The position numbers were made by a program, and so were the translations under genes. Positions 17,782 to 26,753 of a stretch of 64,000 nucleotides of DNA are shown here, piece after piece. Position 1 is the first letter of the stretch, and every line of letters starts with the position of its first letter. The stretch comes from Erysipelotrichaceae bacterium (lineage in GTDB: Bacteria; Bacillota_I; Bacilli_A; Erysipelotrichales; Erysipelotrichaceae): contig JAFZQG010000012.1 of NCBI GenBank assembly GCA_017550145.1, positions 55,610 to 119,609 of the forward strand, read 5' to 3'. Under the pieces are notes generated by a model. That model ran no database searches and had not been told where the DNA came from. It saw only the letters and a program-made list of their open reading frames with translations.

Positions 17782-18976
17782 ACTCTTATATGACCACATC
17801 GTCGTCAGATACGGCGAACTGTCCACCAAAGGCAAAAACCGTAAGGACTTTACCCGTCAGCTGACGCAGAATATCCGCAAGAGACTGCAGGATCATAAGA
17901 ATCTTACCTACAATACTCTGCATGACGGTCTTTTCATAAAACTCAACGGTGAAGACTATAACGTCATCAAGGAAGAACTCAAAGAGATCTTCGGTTACAG
18001 TTATTTCTCCGGTGCGATCAGAGTTAATAAGGATATAGATGAAGTAAAGAAAGTTACTCTGGAACTGGCCAATACTCATGAGGCAAAAACTTTTAAGATT
18101 GCGACTAAGCGCCACGACAAGTCCTTCCCTTTGAGGTCTGATGAAATAAACAGAGCTGTTGCAGGCAATATCCTGCATAACACAAAACTGACGGTCGATG
18201 TTCACGAACCGGATCTGATGATCTATATTTCGGTTGATAGAGATTTTATATATGTCATGGATGAAAAGGCCAGAGGTGGAGGCGGTTATCCTACCGGCAT
18301 CAACGGCATGGCTTTAGTCATGATGTCAGGCGGTATCGATTCACCGGTTGCGGCTTATCTGACGATGAAAAGAGGCTTAAAGATCGAATGTATCCATTTC
18401 GCTTCCGAACCTTATACATCCAAACAGGCTTTAGAGAAAGTTCTGACCTTGGCTGAAAAGCTTTCCCATTATCAGGAAGAGATCAATGTCCATATCATTC
18501 CATTTACCGATCTGCAGTTAGCCATATATAAGAATGTTGATGAACCGTATTGCATCACCATTATGAGAAGAATGATGTATCGGATCGCCGATGAGATATG
18601 CAAGCAGCGCAAGATCAAGGTCATCAGTAATGGCGAATCGATCGGACAGGTCGCATCACAGACTCCGGAATCGATCACCGTTATCGGCAAGGTTGCGGAT
18701 ACACTGATCTTAAGACCTTTGTGTATGATGGATAAACTGGAAATCATCGATATCGCCAAGAAGATCGATACCTATGAGACCAGCATTCTTCCATATGAGG
18801 ACTGCTGTACAATTTTTGATCCGAAGAATCCGGTAACAAAACCTAAGGAAGACAAATGTCTTTACTATGAGACTTTATTTGATTATGAAACACTGCTTGA
18901 GGAGTGTGTTAAAAACGATAGAATTGTGAAAGTGTCCTACAGGAAGAGAGGTAAAGAAGATGAATCTATATTCTAG
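17774..18976 (+). CDS. thiI: tRNA 4-thiouridine synthetase ThiI
   Basis: ThiI adenylates U8 of tRNA and inserts sulfur to give s4U; in many bacteria it also serves thiazole synthesis. The 400-residue product has the N-terminal ferredoxin-like and THUMP region (1-165) and the PP-loop SGGIDSPVAAY near 184. There is no C-terminal rhodanese domain, as in other Firmicutes, so it needs a partner desulfurase, most likely the gene just upstream. It overlaps pepP by 17 bases. Confidence 0.94.
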   Translation: MLELLYDHIVVRYGELSTKGKNRKDFTRQLTQNIRKRLQDHKNLTYNTLHDGLFIKLNGEDYNVIKEELKEIFGYSYFSGAIRVNKDIDEVKKVTLELANTHEAKTFKIATKRHDKSFPLRSDEINRAVAGNILHNTKLTVDVHEPDLMIYISVDRDFIYVMDEKARGGGGYPTGINGMALVMMSGGIDSPVAAYLTMKRGLKIECIHFASEPYTSKQALEKVLTLAEKLSHYQEEINVHIIPFTDLQLAIYKNVDEPYCITIMRRMMYRIADEICKQRKIKVISNGESIGQVASQTPESITVIGKVADTLILRPLCMMDKLEIIDIAKKIDTYETSILPYEDCCTIFDPKNPVTKPKEDKCLYYETLFDYETLLEECVKNDRIVKVSYRKRGKEDESIF

Positions 18977-20198
18977 CAGGCGAAACAAGGTATTGAAGTC
19001 TTTACAGAACAATGCGGCAGTAATATTGTTTTCGGGAAAAGCCCCGATGCGTTCGGAAGATGAAGCCTATGACTTTTCGGTTGACCGTAATTTCTATTAT
19101 CTGACCGGTCTTGATAAGGAAGACATGGTCCTTCTCATGTATAACGTTGACGGTATGACTAAGGAGATCCTCTTTATTCTTCCTTTCGACAGGAAACTGG
19201 CCAGATGGGTCGGTGGTCGTATGACCAGGGATGAAGCTAAGGAAATATCCGAAATCGAAGATATCAGAGACCGCAGTGAACTGGATGATGTGACAGCGTT
19301 TCTGATGAATAAAGTTCGCAAGGATAATAACTTCAGATTATATTTTGATTTCTGGCGTTACACAATGGATCAGGCTCCAACGCCATCAGCAGCCTATGCC
19401 CGTAAACTGCAGGAGCTCTATCCCGCTCTGACGGTAAAGGATATCTTCCCGGTCATGACGAGTTTAAGACTGGTGAAGGATGATTATGAAGTTTCCTGCA
19501 TTCGTAAGGCGATCCATACCACCAATCTCGGTATCCAGCAGATGATGAAGACGTCCAAACCGGAAATCTATGAAATGACGATGGAAGGTGTCTTTAATTT
19601 CGTTCTGGCTCAGTCTTTATGCAACAGGACAGCATTCAAGACGATTGCGGCAAGCGGTGAAAGAGCGACCATTCTCCATTATTCCCAGAATGATCATCTG
19701 ATGAAAGACGAAGAACTCTTCCTGTGTGATCTTGGAGCAACATATTCCTATTACTGTGCGGATATCTCCAGAACCTTCCCGGTCAACGGCAGTTTTACCG
19801 CCAGACAGAGAGAACTGTATAATGTCGTCTTAAAGGCTCAGAAAATCGTGGAAGAAAATGCGAGAGTCGGAGTCAGAATGAAAGATCTGAATCAGATGGT
19901 TATCGATTACTATAAGACCGAACTTCCGCAGCACGGACTGTTCAGAGATGTGAGTGATTATTATTTCCATTCCGTATCCCATCATCTGGGTCTTGATACT
20001 CATGATGTGGATGGGGGATTAGGAAGTGTATTACAGGCTGGTAATGTCATAACCAACGAACCTGGTCTCTATATTGCGGATGAAGGTATCGGCATCAGAA
20101 TCGAAGATGACCTGCTTATAACGGGTACTGGATGTGAAGTACTCTCGGCGGAAATTATCAAGAATCCTGACGAGATCGAAGACTTTATGAAAGGTTAG
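18960..20198 (+). CDS. pepP: Xaa-Pro aminopeptidase (M24B)
   Basis: Removes N-terminal residues that precede proline, probably in the cytoplasm. The 412-residue product has an N-terminal creatinase-like domain and the pita-bread metal site: FLCDLGATYSYYCADISRTFP, SHHLGLDTHD, NEPGLYI and GIRIEDDLL supply the two Asp, one His and two Glu ligands. The start overlaps thiI, and the Shine-Dalgarno AGGAAGAGAGG is about 9 bases upstream. It is the last gene of the ezrA operon. Confidence 0.92.
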   Translation: MNLYSSRRNKVLKSLQNNAAVILFSGKAPMRSEDEAYDFSVDRNFYYLTGLDKEDMVLLMYNVDGMTKEILFILPFDRKLARWVGGRMTRDEAKEISEIEDIRDRSELDDVTAFLMNKVRKDNNFRLYFDFWRYTMDQAPTPSAAYARKLQELYPALTVKDIFPVMTSLRLVKDDYEVSCIRKAIHTTNLGIQQMMKTSKPEIYEMTMEGVFNFVLAQSLCNRTAFKTIAASGERATILHYSQNDHLMKDEELFLCDLGATYSYYCADISRTFPVNGSFTARQRELYNVVLKAQKIVEENARVGVRMKDLNQMVIDYYKTELPQHGLFRDVSDYYFHSVSHHLGLDTHDVDGGLGSVLQAGNVITNEPGLYIADEGIGIRIEDDLLITGTGCEVLSAEIIKNPDEIEDFMKG

Positions 20199-20228
20199 AA
20201 AACGACATCTTAAGATGTCGTTTTTTTG
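20199..20228. terminator. Bidirectional terminator, pepP / rpiR-type gene
   Basis: A perfect 26-base palindrome (20199-20224) centred on CTTAAG, with T runs. It serves pepP and overlaps the stop codon of the convergent regulator gene. Confidence 0.9.
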
Positions 20229-21049
20229 TTGTAGCGCAGATAGAATTCATGATAGAAGAGATCAAACAGAAACATCAGTCCATAGGTCGTATAGACGTTT
20301 TTCAGCATACTTATCTTATGGGAAGACGGTTTGATATCTTCGCCGATGTAATAGATCAGAGAATAGTTATCTACAAACGATGTCGTTCTGTTCAATGTGA
20401 TCAGACACTTGGTGGCTTTGACGTCGTTGAGCTGATCGTTGATAGCCAAAGCGAAGTTACCGGATATCGAACATACCAGCAATAGATCATCCTGACTTAA
20501 TGAATCCAGCAAGGAAATATTCGTATAGGCACTGGTCATGATCCTGATGAGTTTGCCGGTGGCGAGAACCTGCTGCTGAAGAAGTTTGCAGGCATGGGCT
20601 GAGTCTTCAGCTGAAAGAATGACGACACAGCGGGCTTTGACAAAATAATCGACCAGTTTGCGGAAACCTTTGGATGATGCGGACTTGGCGATATCATTAG
20701 TCATCGCGTTAATACTGTTGAGGATATAATCGGAGTATTCCGTATGATCGGTATAGTCCAATAATGCACCTTCATGAAGGATGACTTCCCCTAAAGACTG
20801 TTTCATCTGGGTGAAACTGTCATAGCCAATATTTTTAATGAAACGCTGAACGCTGCTGCGGGAAACAAAGCAGTCATCGGCGATTTTATAGATAGATGTA
20901 TTCGGTATATCGTTAAGGTTACTCAGAATATACTTGGCAATAACAAAATCCGTGTCATTTTCATCGTTTTTGTTCAGAATAGCCAGTAATGACGTTAAAA
21001 GGTTGAACCTGAAAATGCGATATTCATTATTATTTTCGGTATTATCCAT
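20210..21049 (-). CDS. RpiR-family regulator (HTH + SIS)
   Basis: A 279-residue regulator with an N-terminal RpiR helix-turn-helix (about 40-85, including SIYKIADDCFVSRSSVQRFI) and a C-terminal sugar-isomerase (SIS) domain (about 125-255) that would bind a phosphosugar. It is divergent from the GH1/PTS genes and very likely controls them in response to a phospho-beta-glucoside. Its own mRNA is predicted leaderless: TAATAT preceded by TGC (extended -10) lies six bases before the ATG. Whether it represses or activates cannot be read from sequence. Confidence 0.88.
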   Translation of the reverse strand: MDNTENNNEYRIFRFNLLTSLLAILNKNDENDTDFVIAKYILSNLNDIPNTSIYKIADDCFVSRSSVQRFIKNIGYDSFTQMKQSLGEVILHEGALLDYTDHTEYSDYILNSINAMTNDIAKSASSKGFRKLVDYFVKARCVVILSAEDSAHACKLLQQQVLATGKLIRIMTSAYTNISLLDSLSQDDLLLVCSISGNFALAINDQLNDVKATKCLITLNRTTSFVDNYSLIYYIGEDIKPSSHKISMLKNVYTTYGLMFLFDLFYHEFYLRYNKKTTS

Positions 21050-21055
21050 ATATAA

Positions 21056-21153
21056 ATATTAGCATTTTTACAAATCGGTATCAAAAGATGATACCAAAAA
21101 TGCCCAAGGTAGCAAAAGATGAAACTAAGGGAATGTAATCGGTTACATATAAT
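21056..21153. promoter_or_regulatory. Divergent control region of the beta-glucoside locus
   Basis: The region holds, in order: the regulator's extended -10 (complement of 21056-21064); an inverted repeat GGTATC-7-GATACC (21077-21095); an imperfect second copy (21108-21126) spaced 31 bp, three helical turns; a cre-like palindrome ATGTAATCGGTTACAT (21133-21148) that fits the CcpA consensus; and TATAAT (21148-21153) overlapping the cre end. The pair of repeats is the likely RpiR-type operator. Confidence 0.65.
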
Positions 21154-21175
21154 GAAATCAGAAGAGGAGGCAACC

Positions 21176-22702
21176 ATGAAACACAAACACAATCCTGTTT
21201 TTCCTGAAGGTTTTCTCTGGGGTGCATCATCAGCGGCCTGGCAGGTCGAAGGTGCGACTCTGGAGGACGGAAGAACGCAGGCTATCATTGACCTGAACTC
21301 CCAGACCAAGAAACCGTTTGCGGACAATTCAATCGCTTCTGACCATTATCATCACTACAAGGAAGATGTAGCACTGATGAAGGAATGCGGCTTTACCAGC
21401 TACCGTTTCGGTATCTCCTGGTCAAGAGTTATCCCTGGTCCTGATCGCAAGGTCAATCCAAAGGGTATCGAATTCTACAACAATCTGATCAATGAACTCA
21501 AGGCAGCCGGAATTGAACCGATCGTTACGATCTATCACTACGATATGCCTTGCTGGGTAGATGAAAAGTATGGCGGATGGCACAACCGCGCCATCATCGA
21601 TGAATTTGATTATTACTGCCGTGTTCTGTTTGAAAACTTCGGAGACAGAGTTAAATACTGGCTGTCAATCAACGAACAGAATATGCAGATCGTCTATGGC
21701 AACTGGCTGGGTGTATCCAAAGGCTGCACCGACTGGTTCAAAGAGAAGTGGGATATCAACCACGTCATGAACATGTGCCATGCCAAAGCGGTCATCGCCT
21801 GCCATGAAATGGTCGAAGGCGGCAAGATCGGTCCGGTGCCTGGCTATGTTCCGATTTATCCGAAATCATGCAAACCGGAAGATCAGATCGCAGCCATGAA
21901 TGCGGAAGAATTCACTGAAAAGATCTGGAACGATACTTATGCTTACAGAGAGTATTCAACCTTCTTAAAGAAGTATTGGGAGGAAAACGATATTCATCCT
22001 GATATCCATGAAGGTGATATGGAACTCCTGGCCAAAGCAAAGATCGACTTCATCGCTGTAAACTGCTACAGATCCGATGTCGGCATGTGGCCTGATCCAT
22101 CCTATGTACAGGAGATCGGTCTCAACAAGTATGGCCGCAAGGGTGAATTCATCTATACGAATCTGCCTGGCGAATATGCTTTGGACAGAAACCCATACGT
22201 TGAAACAACGGACTGGGACTGGCACATTGACGGTGTTTCCATGAGATATGCATTGCGTTATATGTGGGATCACTACCATCTGCCAATGGTCATCACGGAG
22301 GCCGGTTTCGGTGCTCATGAAGATCTGGGTGAAGACGGCAAGATTCATGACCAGTATCGTATCGATTATCTCAGAGATTACATTTACAATGTCGGCTTGG
22401 CGATCGAAGACGGTGTCGAAGTATTCGGCTTCAATCCTTGGTCCTTCACCGACCTGCTGTCAACCGGTAACGGTATGGCAAAACGCTACGGTCTGGTATT
22501 CGTAAACAGAACCGATGATGATCTCAGAGATATGAAGAGATACAAGAAGGATTCCTTCGAATGGTACTCCAAGCTGATCAGATCCAACGGTCAGGAATGG
22601 GGTTACGACATGTCAGAGTGGTGCAATTTCACCAAGACTTCCGAGATAGCTTCCGATCTGAAGGACAAGATCACGGAACCTGACTGGAACAAAAAACAAT
22701 AA
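21176..22702 (+). CDS. GH1 6-phospho-beta-glucosidase
   Basis: A family-1 glycoside hydrolase of 508 residues that should cleave phosphorylated beta-glucosides delivered by the neighbouring PTS. The acid/base glutamate is in SINEQN (Glu167) and the nucleophile in ITEAG (Glu375); the usual motif is TENG, so the residue after Glu is Ala. The C-terminal segment GMAKRYGLVFVN followed by RYKKDSF is typical of 6-phospho enzymes. The start at 21176 has a strong Shine-Dalgarno (GAGGAGGC); two earlier in-frame ATGs lie in the operator/promoter region. It is followed after 32 bp by the transporter. Confidence 0.88.
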   Translation: MKHKHNPVFPEGFLWGASSAAWQVEGATLEDGRTQAIIDLNSQTKKPFADNSIASDHYHHYKEDVALMKECGFTSYRFGISWSRVIPGPDRKVNPKGIEFYNNLINELKAAGIEPIVTIYHYDMPCWVDEKYGGWHNRAIIDEFDYYCRVLFENFGDRVKYWLSINEQNMQIVYGNWLGVSKGCTDWFKEKWDINHVMNMCHAKAVIACHEMVEGGKIGPVPGYVPIYPKSCKPEDQIAAMNAEEFTEKIWNDTYAYREYSTFLKKYWEENDIHPDIHEGDMELLAKAKIDFIAVNCYRSDVGMWPDPSYVQEIGLNKYGRKGEFIYTNLPGEYALDRNPYVETTDWDWHIDGVSMRYALRYMWDHYHLPMVITEAGFGAHEDLGEDGKIHDQYRIDYLRDYIYNVGLAIEDGVEVFGFNPWSFTDLLSTGNGMAKRYGLVFVNRTDDDLRDMKRYKKDSFEWYSKLIRSNGQEWGYDMSEWCNFTKTSEIASDLKDKITEPDWNKKQ

Positions 22703-22734
22703 AATACTTTACCAATTATCGAAAGGGGAAAATT

Positions 22735-24114
22735 ATGGCAAAGAAAGATTATAAGAAATTATCTGATGATATTATTGCTGCCTGCGGTGGCGTCGATAAT
22801 ATCCTGTCTGCTTCTCACTGCATGACTCGTTTACGTATGAATCTTAAGGATGCATCCGTTCTCGATGTTGAAGAAGCAAAGAAGATTCCTGGAGTTATCA
22901 ATATCGTTGTCCAGAATGGCGAACAGCAGTTTGTCATCGGTCAGGATGTTGCATCTCTCTACGAAGAAATCATCAAGAATGACATCAAGGCTGCAGGTTC
23001 AGTTGATGATGCGGAAGCATTAAAGGCTGATACTCAGGTTAAGGGCAATGTCATCGAAGGTATCCTGTCTTATGTCGGTGGTACTTTCTCTCCGGTTATT
23101 CCGGTATTCATCGCCGGTGGTCTTACCGGTGCGGTCATTTCGCTCTTACAGACTTTTGCCGGTCTCGATGCGAGCAATGGTACAGTTGTTGTCTTAACAG
23201 CTATCCAGCAGGCCATGCTGTACTTCTTACCGATCTACATCGGTTTCTCAAGTGCAACAAGACTTAAATCCAATCCTTATCTCGGCGCATTCTTAGGTGC
23301 GATCCTGATTTATGTCACACAGAACCGTCCGGAAACTCTTTCCTTCTTAGGTATCCCTGTTGCCAATATCGGCTACAACGGACAGATCTTCCCGGTTATC
23401 CTGGGTACACTGTTCATGAGTGTTGTCTACAGATTCCTGCAGAACCATCTGCCAGTTGTCTTAAGAACTGTCTTACTGCCTGTTCTGACAATGCTGATCA
23501 CTGTTCCTGTAACCCTGATCGTCTTAGGTCCTTTAGGTTACTGGGTAGGTACAGGTCTGGCTAACGCTGTTCTGGCTATCTATCGTGCATTCCCGGCTCT
23601 GGCTGTCGCTATCATCGGTGCTACTACTGTATGGCTCGTCTTCTTCGGTATGAACAACGCTACATATCCTGTACTGTTCCTCTTACTGGCTGAAGTCGGT
23701 TCTGACCCTCTGATCTGTACCGGTATGGCTCCTGCCAACGTTGCTGTCGGTGGCGCATGTCTGGCTTACGCTTTATTACAGAAAGACCCAGATAAGAAAG
23801 GTGTCGGTATCTCTTCCGGTATCACTGCTTTATCAGGCATTACTGAACCGGGCGTTTACGGTGTCTTATTCCCTAACAGATATCCTCTGATCGGTGCAAT
23901 GGTCGGTGGTGCTGTCGGTGGTTTCATTGCCGGTCTGTTTGGTTTAACTCAGTACGTTATTGCCAACCCTGGTCTGATCTCCTTCGCAGCTTACTTCAAT
24001 CCTGATGGAACCTGGGGTAACTTCTGGGGTATGATGGGTGTCATGGTCCTGGCAATCGTCGTCGGTTTCGCTGTAACTTACTTCTTAGGTAAGAAACAGG
24101 AAAACAAAGCATAA
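22735..24114 (+). CDS. PTS EIIBC, glucose/beta-glucoside family
   Basis: A membrane sugar phosphotransferase component that imports and phosphorylates a beta-glucoside. The 459-residue protein has an N-terminal EIIB domain with the phospho-cysteine in SASHCMTRLR (Cys29) and an EIIC domain of about ten membrane segments from residue ~100, with a conserved GITEPGVYGV segment near 371. There is no EIIA domain and no EIIA gene nearby, so phosphate must come from an EIIA encoded elsewhere. It has a Shine-Dalgarno (GAAAGGGG) and is co-transcribed with the GH1 gene. Confidence 0.9.
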   Translation: MAKKDYKKLSDDIIAACGGVDNILSASHCMTRLRMNLKDASVLDVEEAKKIPGVINIVVQNGEQQFVIGQDVASLYEEIIKNDIKAAGSVDDAEALKADTQVKGNVIEGILSYVGGTFSPVIPVFIAGGLTGAVISLLQTFAGLDASNGTVVVLTAIQQAMLYFLPIYIGFSSATRLKSNPYLGAFLGAILIYVTQNRPETLSFLGIPVANIGYNGQIFPVILGTLFMSVVYRFLQNHLPVVLRTVLLPVLTMLITVPVTLIVLGPLGYWVGTGLANAVLAIYRAFPALAVAIIGATTVWLVFFGMNNATYPVLFLLLAEVGSDPLICTGMAPANVAVGGACLAYALLQKDPDKKGVGISSGITALSGITEPGVYGVLFPNRYPLIGAMVGGAVGGFIAGLFGLTQYVIANPGLISFAAYFNPDGTWGNFWGMMGVMVLAIVVGFAVTYFLGKKQENKA

Positions 24115-24140
24115 TTCCGAATAAACATTATTAATTAGAG

Positions 24141-24166
24141 GAAGCGGTGAAAACCGCTTCTTTTTC
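24141..24166 (+). terminator. Terminator of the beta-glucoside operon
   Basis: GAAGCGGT (24141-24148), GAAA loop, ACCGCTTC (24153-24160), then a five-base T run. A textbook hairpin with a GNRA loop. Confidence 0.93.
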
Positions 24167-24218
24167 TTGACTATGTTACTGAACATCTGAAAAAATGGAA
24201 AAGGAAAGAATAAAACGC

Positions 24219-24875
24219 ATGAAGAAAGTCACATTCTATTATGTAAGACATGGTCAGACCCTCTTTAATCTTCAAGGAAGGATGCAGGGCTGGTGTGATT
24301 CACCTCTGACTGAAAAAGGTATCGCTGAAGCAGTAAAAGCCAGAAACGATCTTAAAGATATCAGATTAGACAGAATTTATAGTTCCACCAGTGAAAGATG
24401 TGTTGATACCGTCAATATCATCAACGAAGGAAGAAATATTCCGGTTTATTATCTGAAGGGTCTAAAGGAAATATACTTCGGACGTCAGGAAGGAATCCTG
24501 ATTGCGGATCATTATGAGGATATCGATAACCGCCGTATGAACACCAGAGACTGGAGCGATCAGGGCGGAGAGAATCTCGAAATGTTTTCTAGAAGGATCA
24601 GAGAAACTTTAGAACAGATCTATGATGAATGTGAAGACGGAATGAACGTGCTGATCGTTTCCCATGGCGCGATCTTTTTGCAGATGGTTGAATTCCTGTT
24701 TAAACTTAACCGTAAGGAATTTATCGAATTGGTCATAACCGATGATCCGGAAAGACATCCGATCCCCAATGGTTTTGCGGCCATCTTCCATCGGGAAGGC
24801 GATGAATACGAAATGGACTGCTTTATTGGCAGGGATGAAAAGATCCTGGCTAAACTGAAAGCGGACAGACTATAA
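24219..24875 (+). CDS. Histidine phosphatase (phosphoglycerate mutase family)
   Basis: A 218-residue member of the histidine phosphatase superfamily, starting MKKVTFYYVRHGQT with the catalytic RHG; the second His is in VSHGAIF near residue 149. The family includes cofactor-dependent phosphoglycerate mutases and broad phosphatases; the substrate cannot be told here. An upstream in-frame ATG at 24195 would add eight residues. I prefer 24219 because the added stretch overlaps the promoter-like region and GGAAAG lies between them, although that spacing is long. Confidence 0.8.
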   Translation: MKKVTFYYVRHGQTLFNLQGRMQGWCDSPLTEKGIAEAVKARNDLKDIRLDRIYSSTSERCVDTVNIINEGRNIPVYYLKGLKEIYFGRQEGILIADHYEDIDNRRMNTRDWSDQGGENLEMFSRRIRETLEQIYDECEDGMNVLIVSHGAIFLQMVEFLFKLNRKEFIELVITDDPERHPIPNGFAAIFHREGDEYEMDCFIGRDEKILAKLKADRL

Positions 24876-24913
24876 ATATCTATATATAATTAGGATAAAA
24901 AAAGGGTGATAAT

Positions 24914-26722
24914 ATGAAGAACTACAGTTACATCGATCGTTTCAAATACTGGCTGGATAAGCAGATGTCAAAAGGTACCAGTACGATCATTCAGCTTCTG
25001 ACGGTTGCGGTTATTTCAGTCGTTTTATTTGTGACGACCTTAATCGTTTTATTTAAACTGCGTGATAATCTTTTCTCCGCTTTCTGGGATTCGCTGGCAA
25101 CCATCGTCAATGCCTGGATGCCATCAAGTGAAGACGGTGAAGTCGGATATATCGTCCTGAACACGATCACCGCCATTGTCGGCTTGCTGTTTACCAGTAT
25201 TCTGATCGGTGTCATCAGCAGCGGTATCGAAGAAAAACTGGATTCTTTGCGTAAAGGCAACTCCGTAGTTCTGGAAAGAAACCATACCGTTATCTTAGGC
25301 TATAACCTCGGCGAACACGGTTTACTGAATCAGCTGATTCTGGCAACCGGTGATGAAAAACGCGTCATCGTTATCTGTACGGATATCGAAAAACCTGATA
25401 TGGAAGCCGATCTCAGCAATAACGTCGACATTCCGAAGAATATTGAAGTCATCTGCCGTAACGGTGATATAACCAATATCAATGATCTGCGCTGCTGCTC
25501 GATTGAAAATGCGAAATTACTTATCATTAATGCTTTAAATGATAACCGCCGAATCAAGGCGATTCTGGCTATCTCAGCTTTAAAGAAGGAACATCCTGAA
25601 TGTAATGCCACGATCGTTGCCTGTGTCAGTGATGATAAGCATCTGCTTCCTAAAACCAAGATCGATAAGAAGAATATCATCATGCTGAAGACGGATGACA
25701 TCATGGCCAAGATGATCGCTCATACTTCTACCGAACCGGGACTTTCGATTGCGTTCAAGGAACTGCTTAACTTTGAAGGCAATGAACTTTATTTTGAAAA
25801 GATCGATGAACTGACCGGTTTCAGCGTATTGGATGCTTCCGCATGTCTTGAGGATTCGACTTTAGCCGGTATCAGACATAAAGGCAAGATCAAACTTAAT
25901 CCCGACAGTAAAACGATCATTGAAGAAGGCGATGAATTACTGCTGTTCGAAACAGAAAGAAATGCCTATAAGATCATTCATCCGGAAATCAAAGATGTCT
26001 GGAAACTTGAACTCAACAAGGTCAAAGATGAGAAGAAGGGTACAGTCGTCATCTTCGGATATAATATCCTGCTGGATACGATCTTAAGTGAAGTTCCTTC
26101 CGATGTGGATGATGTAATCATCGTTTCTAAACATAAGGAAGAAATAACTTCTTTAAAGAAGAAATACCGCAAACTCCATATCTCCTTATTTGAAGGTGAT
26201 TATGAAAAGAAACTGGATGAACTGGCTGATGAAGCAGAACACTTCATCCTGCTGGCAGATCGTGAAATCGATAAGGAAGATGCGGATATTGATAATATCC
26301 TCTTACTGCTGAAGCTGATGGATATCAGAGAAAGAAAAGATTACGGATATAACGTAACGGTTGAGCTGAATATGGAGAACTCCTATAATGTTGCCGTCAA
26401 GAACAACAATATCGACTACATCGTCAGTTCCAATGTCGCATCTCTGATTCTGGCACAGATGGCAGAGAATCCGGATTTTGAAGAAGTCTTATCCGAACTC
26501 TTGTCCAAGAAAGGTAACGAACTGTATTCGAAGACTGTTAAGATGTTTAATCTGGAAGACAACCGTGATTATTCCTATGGCGGTTTGAAACAGATTCTGC
26601 TGTCATATGACTATACACTTCTCGGCTATGTCCATAACGGTGAAATAGAAATGAATCCTAAACTGGACACCCGAATTCAGATCGATGATGATGATCGACT
26701 GATCGTCTTGGGAAAGAATTAA
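24914..26722 (+). CDS. CASTOR/POLLUX-type ion channel protein
   Basis: A 602-residue membrane protein with two N-terminal transmembrane segments (about 22-47 and 78-105) around a short pore-like stretch, then two RCK/TrkA-N-like nucleotide-binding regions (from ~120, HTVILGYNLGEHG, and from ~375, GTVVIFGYNILLDT). This layout matches the CASTOR/POLLUX/SYM8 family, known in plants as nuclear-envelope cation channels; bacterial members are poorly studied. The ion and gating ligand are unknown. AAGGGTG supplies a Shine-Dalgarno, and TATAAT at 24885-24890 may be its -10. Confidence 0.75.
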   Translation: MKNYSYIDRFKYWLDKQMSKGTSTIIQLLTVAVISVVLFVTTLIVLFKLRDNLFSAFWDSLATIVNAWMPSSEDGEVGYIVLNTITAIVGLLFTSILIGVISSGIEEKLDSLRKGNSVVLERNHTVILGYNLGEHGLLNQLILATGDEKRVIVICTDIEKPDMEADLSNNVDIPKNIEVICRNGDITNINDLRCCSIENAKLLIINALNDNRRIKAILAISALKKEHPECNATIVACVSDDKHLLPKTKIDKKNIIMLKTDDIMAKMIAHTSTEPGLSIAFKELLNFEGNELYFEKIDELTGFSVLDASACLEDSTLAGIRHKGKIKLNPDSKTIIEEGDELLLFETERNAYKIIHPEIKDVWKLELNKVKDEKKGTVVIFGYNILLDTILSEVPSDVDDVIIVSKHKEEITSLKKKYRKLHISLFEGDYEKKLDELADEAEHFILLADREIDKEDADIDNILLLLKLMDIRERKDYGYNVTVELNMENSYNVAVKNNNIDYIVSSNVASLILAQMAENPDFEEVLSELLSKKGNELYSKTVKMFNLEDNRDYSYGGLKQILLSYDYTLLGYVHNGEIEMNPKLDTRIQIDDDDRLIVLGKN

Positions 26723-26730
26723 AGAACACA

Positions 26731-26753
26731 AATGCCGCTTCTAGCGGCATTTA
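26731..26753. terminator. Bidirectional terminator
   Basis: AATGCCGC (26731-26738), a five-base loop and GCGGCATT (26744-26751). It separates the convergent channel gene and the following hypothetical gene, whose stop codon is in the loop. Confidence 0.8.

Noticed and set aside
21119..21175. Earlier starts for the GH1 gene at 21119 or 21152
   Set aside because: They lie in or next to the operator, cre and -10 elements and lack Shine-Dalgarno sites; 21176 has GAGGAGG at the right distance.
24195..24218. Start of the histidine phosphatase at 24195
   Set aside because: It has no Shine-Dalgarno and adds MEKERIKR, absent from typical members; 24219 gives the standard N-terminus, though this choice is not certain.
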